From positions 1-6,129 of the forward strand of contig CALLNG010000425.1 of assembly GCA_938005345.1 (NCBI GenBank): DNA of 6,129 bases, read 5' to 3'. The notes beneath the pieces are model-generated. The model saw nothing but the letters and a program-made list of their open reading frames with translations, had not been told where the DNA came from and searched no databases. The DNA comes from an uncultured Clostridia bacterium (lineage in GTDB: Bacteria; Bacillota; Clostridia; RUG12999). Position numbers and translations under genes: made by a program. This document shows, piece after piece, positions 6,015 to 6,129 of this stretch. Position 1 is the stretch's first letter. Every line of letters starts with the position of its first letter.

Positions 6015-6034
6015 ACCCGCCGTCCCACCCGCCG
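6015..6034. repeat. Repeated octamer in front of terS, candidate packaging-site element
   Basis: ACCCGCCG occurs twice (6015-6022 and 6027-6034) with a four-base gap. The second copy runs into the palindrome GCCGGC (6031-6036), and another CCGG lies at 6048-6051. The GC-rich block stands out from the AT-rich sequence on both sides and sits 20-40 bases before the terminase small-subunit start. Small terminases often bind repeats close to their own gene (cos or pac). The role here is inference from position and repetition. Confidence 0.35.
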
Positions 6035-6060
6035 GCTATTATCCAGTCCGGCACTATATA

Positions 6061-6089
6061 AAAAGCGGCCCCATACAGAGCCGCCTTTT
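6061..6089 (-). terminator. Intrinsic terminator upstream of the packaging genes
   Basis: On the minus strand AAAAGGCGGCTC and GGGCCGCTTTTT form a GC-rich stem (GCGGC/GCCGC core, flanked by A-T pairs) around a six-base loop, ending in five T. The plus strand also ends in four T, so it could work both ways. It isolates the terminase gene from upstream transcription and implies that terS has its own promoter in 5996-6060 or depends on late antitermination; I see no convincing promoter there. Bases 6090-6129 hold no recognisable gene. Confidence 0.7.
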
Positions 6090-6129
6090 GAATTATTATA
6101 TGCCCACTATTAAAATGCTAGGGCTTAAT

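Noticed and set aside
6095..6100. Perfect TATAAT on the minus strand
   Set aside because: No -35 element stands at the right distance, and a transcript from here would run at once into the terminator at 6061-6089.
6096..6128. Possible tail of an upstream minus-strand gene (open for ten codons, then TAA TAA)
   Set aside because: The fragment before the double stop is too short to recognise, though its position before a terminator would fit a gene end.
3068..6129. Other open frames on both strands across portal and terminase genes
   Set aside because: All overlap strongly supported genes in other registers and have neither ribosome sites nor recognisable motifs.
1..6129. tRNA genes, CRISPR arrays, insertion sequences, integrase or attachment sites
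   Set aside because: I found no cloverleaf, no regularly spaced repeats, no transposase or recombinase frame and no terminal inverted repeats.

Overview
The window is the packaging and early head-assembly part of a tailed phage or prophage, all coded on the minus strand and so read from right to left. The gene order, very tight spacing, AGGAGG-type ribosome sites, middling base composition and protein families (PBSX-like terminase, SPP1 gp6-like portal, minor capsid protein 2, GP20 scaffold) point to a siphovirus-type phage of Firmicutes, most likely a Clostridia host. The host itself cannot be read from this stretch.

In transcription order: an intrinsic terminator (6061-6089) closes whatever lies upstream. 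A short GC-rich non-coding stretch with a repeated octamer follows and is a candidate packaging site. Then come the terminase small subunit (5995-5600), terminase large subunit (5603-4353), portal (4381-3068) and a MuF/minor-capsid-2 head protein (3065-1530). These four genes overlap or nearly touch and probably depend on translational coupling. The scaffold (897-340) and the first 106 codons of the major capsid protein (320 to the left edge) finish the head module.

The unusual part lies between the MuF protein and the scaffold. The last ~110 residues of the MuF protein look like an exchangeable toxin (nuclease-type) tip. DNA composition falls abruptly to about one third GC at the start of this tip and stays low, with a partial recovery, through two small genes behind it: a 79-residue acidic protein that overlaps the toxin stop by ATGA (candidate immunity protein) and a 43-residue single-pass membrane peptide (1260-1129). 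A promoter-like sequence with an extended -10 (1786-1814) lies inside the toxin tip, and a hairpin terminator (1106-1120) follows the membrane peptide. Immunity gene and peptide could therefore be a small transcription unit of their own, nested in the late operon and active in a lysogen.

Between this cassette and the scaffold is a gene-free stretch with two related terminators, a seven-codon open frame (MMRRIPP-stop) with an excellent ribosome site that ends on the second terminator, and hairpins in front of the scaffold ribosome site. It looks like a regulated leader or attenuator controlling entry into the scaffold/capsid genes. This and the nested cassette are the two points most worth testing.
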